6,638 nt of DNA from Clostridia bacterium (GTDB lineage Bacteria > Bacillota_A > Clostridia > Christensenellales > Borkfalkiaceae). Position numbers and translations under genes: made by a program. The DNA lies in the NCBI GenBank assembly GCA_017399665.1, contig JAFQBR010000175.1, positions 1 to 6,638 on the forward strand, read 5' to 3'. Below, in pieces: positions 4,389 through 6,638 of the stretch; position 1 is the first letter of the stretch; each line of letters starts with the position of its first letter. The notes under the pieces are model-generated. The model saw only the letters and a program-made list of their open reading frames with translations. It did not search any database and had not been told where the DNA came from.

Positions 4389-6344
4389 CTATTGCATTAC
4401 TTTTTTTACTATTTTTTTAACATTTTCCGCCGTAAAGCCAAAATGCTCAAATAGAAGTTCTGCCGCACCGCTTTCGCCAAAGCAATCAATACCGATAACT
4501 GCGCCATCTTTAGCATATTTATACCAAGGCATTGAACTACCCGCTTCAACGCAAACAACTTTTCTATCTGCAGGAATTACGCTGTTTTTATATTCTTCGC
4601 TTTGCGCTTCAAATATTTCCATACAAGGCATAGAAACAACTGATGTTTGAATGTTTTCTTCAGCTAACTGTTTTTGTGCTTGCATACAAACCTCAACTTC
4701 TGATCCAGTTGCAACTAAAACCACCTTTGCATTTTCATTAGCACTTAACACGTAACCGCCCTTTAATGCATCTGTCCCACTATTTGATTGTTGTGCAAGG
4801 TTTTGGCGTGATAAAATAATTGCCGTAGGCTTTGTTTCCTTTAACGCACTTTCAAAAGCATATACCGTTTCTTTGCCATCACATGGGCGGAACACATTAA
4901 TGTTAGGCGTTACTCTTAATGCCGCTAACTGTTCAATAGGCTCATGGGTAGGTCCATCCTCACCAACTCCGATTGAATCGTGTGTAAACACATATATTAC
5001 AGGCAAATTCATAAGTGCACTCATACGAATTGCACCTTTTACATAATCTGAAAACACAAAAAATGTAGAGCAAATCACTCTTAATCCACCATGTGCTGCT
5101 ATACCATTACATATCGCACCCATAGCGTGTTCTCTTATACCGAAGTGAATATTTCTTCCAAGCCTGTTTTCAGGTGAAAAATAATCTTCACCAACGATAT
5201 CAGTTTTTGTTGACGGAGCTAAATCTGCAGATCCTGAAAGCAAGTTAGGCACGTGTTTTGCTATTTTGTTTATAACTTTACCGCCTGAAATTCTTGTTGC
5301 TTCGGGCTTAGCAAAATCAAAAATCCCTTCAATTTGCTCAATATTTGCACACTTTCCACTCATAAACGCTTTATACTCGTTATACTCTTTTGGATAAGTG
5401 CTAGCATATTTTTCTAAAAGTGTTTTCCACTCTTCTTCTTTTTTTTCTTTTTCTTTATTTAATTTAGCAAAATGTTCTTCAACTTCACTTGCCACTTCAA
5501 AAGGCGCTTGACTATAATTTAAGTTTTGTTTTAAAGCCTCTACTTCATCCCATTTTAAAGGTGTACCATGAATTTTTGCACTATTTTCATATAAACTTGC
5601 GTAGCCAATTTTTGACTTGCAAATAATAATGGAAGGCTTTTCACCTTCTTCCCTTGCAAGTTTAAGAGCATTGCTTATTTCTTGTAAATCGTTAGCATCT
5701 TCAACAGTTAAAACTTGCCAACCTTGCATTTCAAAACGTTTTTCAACATCTTCGCTAAACGCAGTTTTTACACTACCTTCAATACTAATATCGTTTTTAT
5801 CATATATTAAAATGAGTTTTCCAAGTTTTTGAGTGCCGGCAAAAGAGCATGCTTCATACGAAATGCCTTCTTCAAGACAGCCTTCACCACATAATGCATA
5901 AGTATAATGATCTACAACTGGAAATTCAGGCTTATTGAATTTTGCACTTAAATAATTTTCTGCAAGAGCAAAACCAACAGCGTTAGCAATACCTTGTCCA
6001 AGTGGACCGGTAGACATATCTACACCTTCTGTTATGCCAAGTTCGGGATGCCCTGGAAGTTTTGATTTAAATTTACGGAAGGTTTTTAGTTCTTCCCTAC
6101 TTATAGGATAGCCAAACAAATGCAATAATGTATAAAGCATCATTGATCCGTGACCAGCTGAAAGAATAAATCTATCACGGTTTTCCCAAGTGGGGTTAGC
6201 ACCGTTAATTTTCATCTCTGAAAATAATTGATATGCAATAGGCGCTGCGCCTAAACAAATACCAGGATGCCCACTGTTTGCATTAGTAATACCTTCCGCA
6301 CTAATTACGCGAATTGTATTTACGCATTTTTCATTAATATTCAT
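4389..6344 (-). CDS. tkt: Transketolase
   Basis: A 651-aa thiamine diphosphate enzyme of full length, cytoplasmic. It transfers two-carbon ketol units between ketoses and aldoses in the non-oxidative pentose phosphate pathway. The N-terminal PP domain has SGHPG (24-28, His26), SAGHGS (62-67), PGHPE (97-101), STGPLGQG (111-118) and the ThDP/metal motif GEGCLEEG...YDKN (153-184). HGTP is at 259-262. A charged linker (about 290-330, KEKEKKEEE) leads to the Pyr domain, with GSADLAPS (371-378), FGIREHAM (401-408; Glu405 is the cofactor-activating Glu) and THDSIGVGEDGPTHEP (454-469). The C-terminal domain is about 530-651. The metal-binding Asp of the usual GDG is Glu154 here. GAGG (6353-6350) lies 5 nt before the start, 20 nt after the truncated PfkB gene. 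With rbsK it forms a ribose-use operon; any promoter lies right of the window or inside the truncated gene. Confidence 0.96.
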   Translation of the reverse strand: MNINEKCVNTIRVISAEGITNANSGHPGICLGAAPIAYQLFSEMKINGANPTWENRDRFILSAGHGSMMLYTLLHLFGYPISREELKTFRKFKSKLPGHPELGITEGVDMSTGPLGQGIANAVGFALAENYLSAKFNKPEFPVVDHYTYALCGEGCLEEGISYEACSFAGTQKLGKLILIYDKNDISIEGSVKTAFSEDVEKRFEMQGWQVLTVEDANDLQEISNALKLAREEGEKPSIIICKSKIGYASLYENSAKIHGTPLKWDEVEALKQNLNYSQAPFEVASEVEEHFAKLNKEKEKKEEEWKTLLEKYASTYPKEYNEYKAFMSGKCANIEQIEGIFDFAKPEATRISGGKVINKIAKHVPNLLSGSADLAPSTKTDIVGEDYFSPENRLGRNIHFGIREHAMGAICNGIAAHGGLRVICSTFFVFSDYVKGAIRMSALMNLPVIYVFTHDSIGVGEDGPTHEPIEQLAALRVTPNINVFRPCDGKETVYAFESALKETKPTAIILSRQNLAQQSNSGTDALKGGYVLSANENAKVVLVATGSEVEVCMQAQKQLAEENIQTSVVSMPCMEIFEAQSEEYKNSVIPADRKVVCVEAGSSMPWYKYAKDGAVIGIDCFGESGAAELLFEHFGFTAENVKKIVKKVMQ

Positions 6345-6364
6345 GATTACCTCGTTTGAATGAA

Positions 6365-6638
6365 TTATTTGTTTTCTTTTGCAAGCATTGCTCCCAATGC
6401 TCCACTATCTTCTTTTGTTAAGCACGCATTCGCGCCTTTATCTAAAATGATACGGTTATCCCCGTTTTCCACGATAATCACTGCAGTCCCCGTCGGAACG
6501 CCGTCCACTTTACGCACATTTTCAACGTTTATTCCTTCTTTTACAAAAGCGTCTATTGCGAATTGACCAAAATCATCGTTTCCAACACAACCGCACATAA
6601 TCACTTCCCCACCAAGTCGAGCAGCTGCAACCGCTTGA
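6365..6638 (-). pseudogene. Ribokinase-like (PfkB) gene, truncated at the C-terminus, partial at the window edge
   Basis: The reading frame is open to the right edge and the visible product begins (A)NQAVAAARLGGEVIMCG. This aligns with the region after GGKGAN in ribokinases, and in this window with NQCVAVARLGCDVEMVG of rbsK. It continues through VGNDDFG, a GINVENV strand and TGTAVIIVENGDNRIIL, then GANACLT, and stops after LAKENK with TAA at 6367-6365. A normal ribokinase has about 170 more residues, including the NPAPA region and the DTxxAGD catalytic motif. Here only 20 nt remain before tkt, so the C-terminal half is absent rather than shifted in frame. The product should have no kinase activity. 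The GTG at 6604 and ATG at 6598 are internal codons, not the start. Either it is a remnant of a deletion or it is a short PfkB-derived protein. It probably cotranscribes with tkt. Confidence 0.75.

Overview
This is an AT-rich window with strong GAGG/AAGGAGG ribosome binding sites, canonical sigma-A promoters and many intrinsic terminators. It looks like a low-GC Firmicute, most likely a gut-type clostridium; that is inference from composition and gene style. Every gene I accept lies on the minus strand, so the window reads right to left.

Right part (6638 to 3350): a carbohydrate operon. It begins with a PfkB/ribokinase-like gene that runs off the right edge and stops about half way through the fold, before the catalytic motif. 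A full-length transketolase (tkt) follows after 20 nt, then a full-length ribokinase (rbsK) after 17 nt, then an intrinsic terminator. RbsK makes ribose 5-phosphate and transketolase moves it through the non-oxidative pentose phosphate pathway, so this is a coherent pentose or nucleoside-sugar module.

Middle (3208 to 1945): a single-gene unit encoding a Fic-domain protein. It has a strong promoter bracketed by a perfect 12-bp inverted repeat. The Fic motif has Gln where the catalytic His normally sits. Its start is better placed at 3144 than at the farthest upstream ATG. Two terminators follow.

Left-middle (1940 to 359): two genes of unknown function. One is a 263-aa soluble protein with an RNxIH motif near its C-terminus, possibly HEPN-like. 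The other is a 162-aa protein with two membrane segments. Between them is the most interesting stretch: a promoter followed by a roughly 150-nt structured leader RNA. It has three stacked helices and mutually exclusive antiterminator and terminator hairpins that end just before the ribosome binding site. It looks like an attenuator or riboswitch of a class I do not recognise.

Left edge (1 to 398): no gene. It holds an array of short hairpins separated by a repeated 9-10-nt spacer whose orientation flips midway, then a terminator-like hairpin, then a roughly 90-nt tail. The tail is repeated downstream of the Fic gene, again right beside a terminator hairpin of different sequence. These appear to be dispersed repeats.
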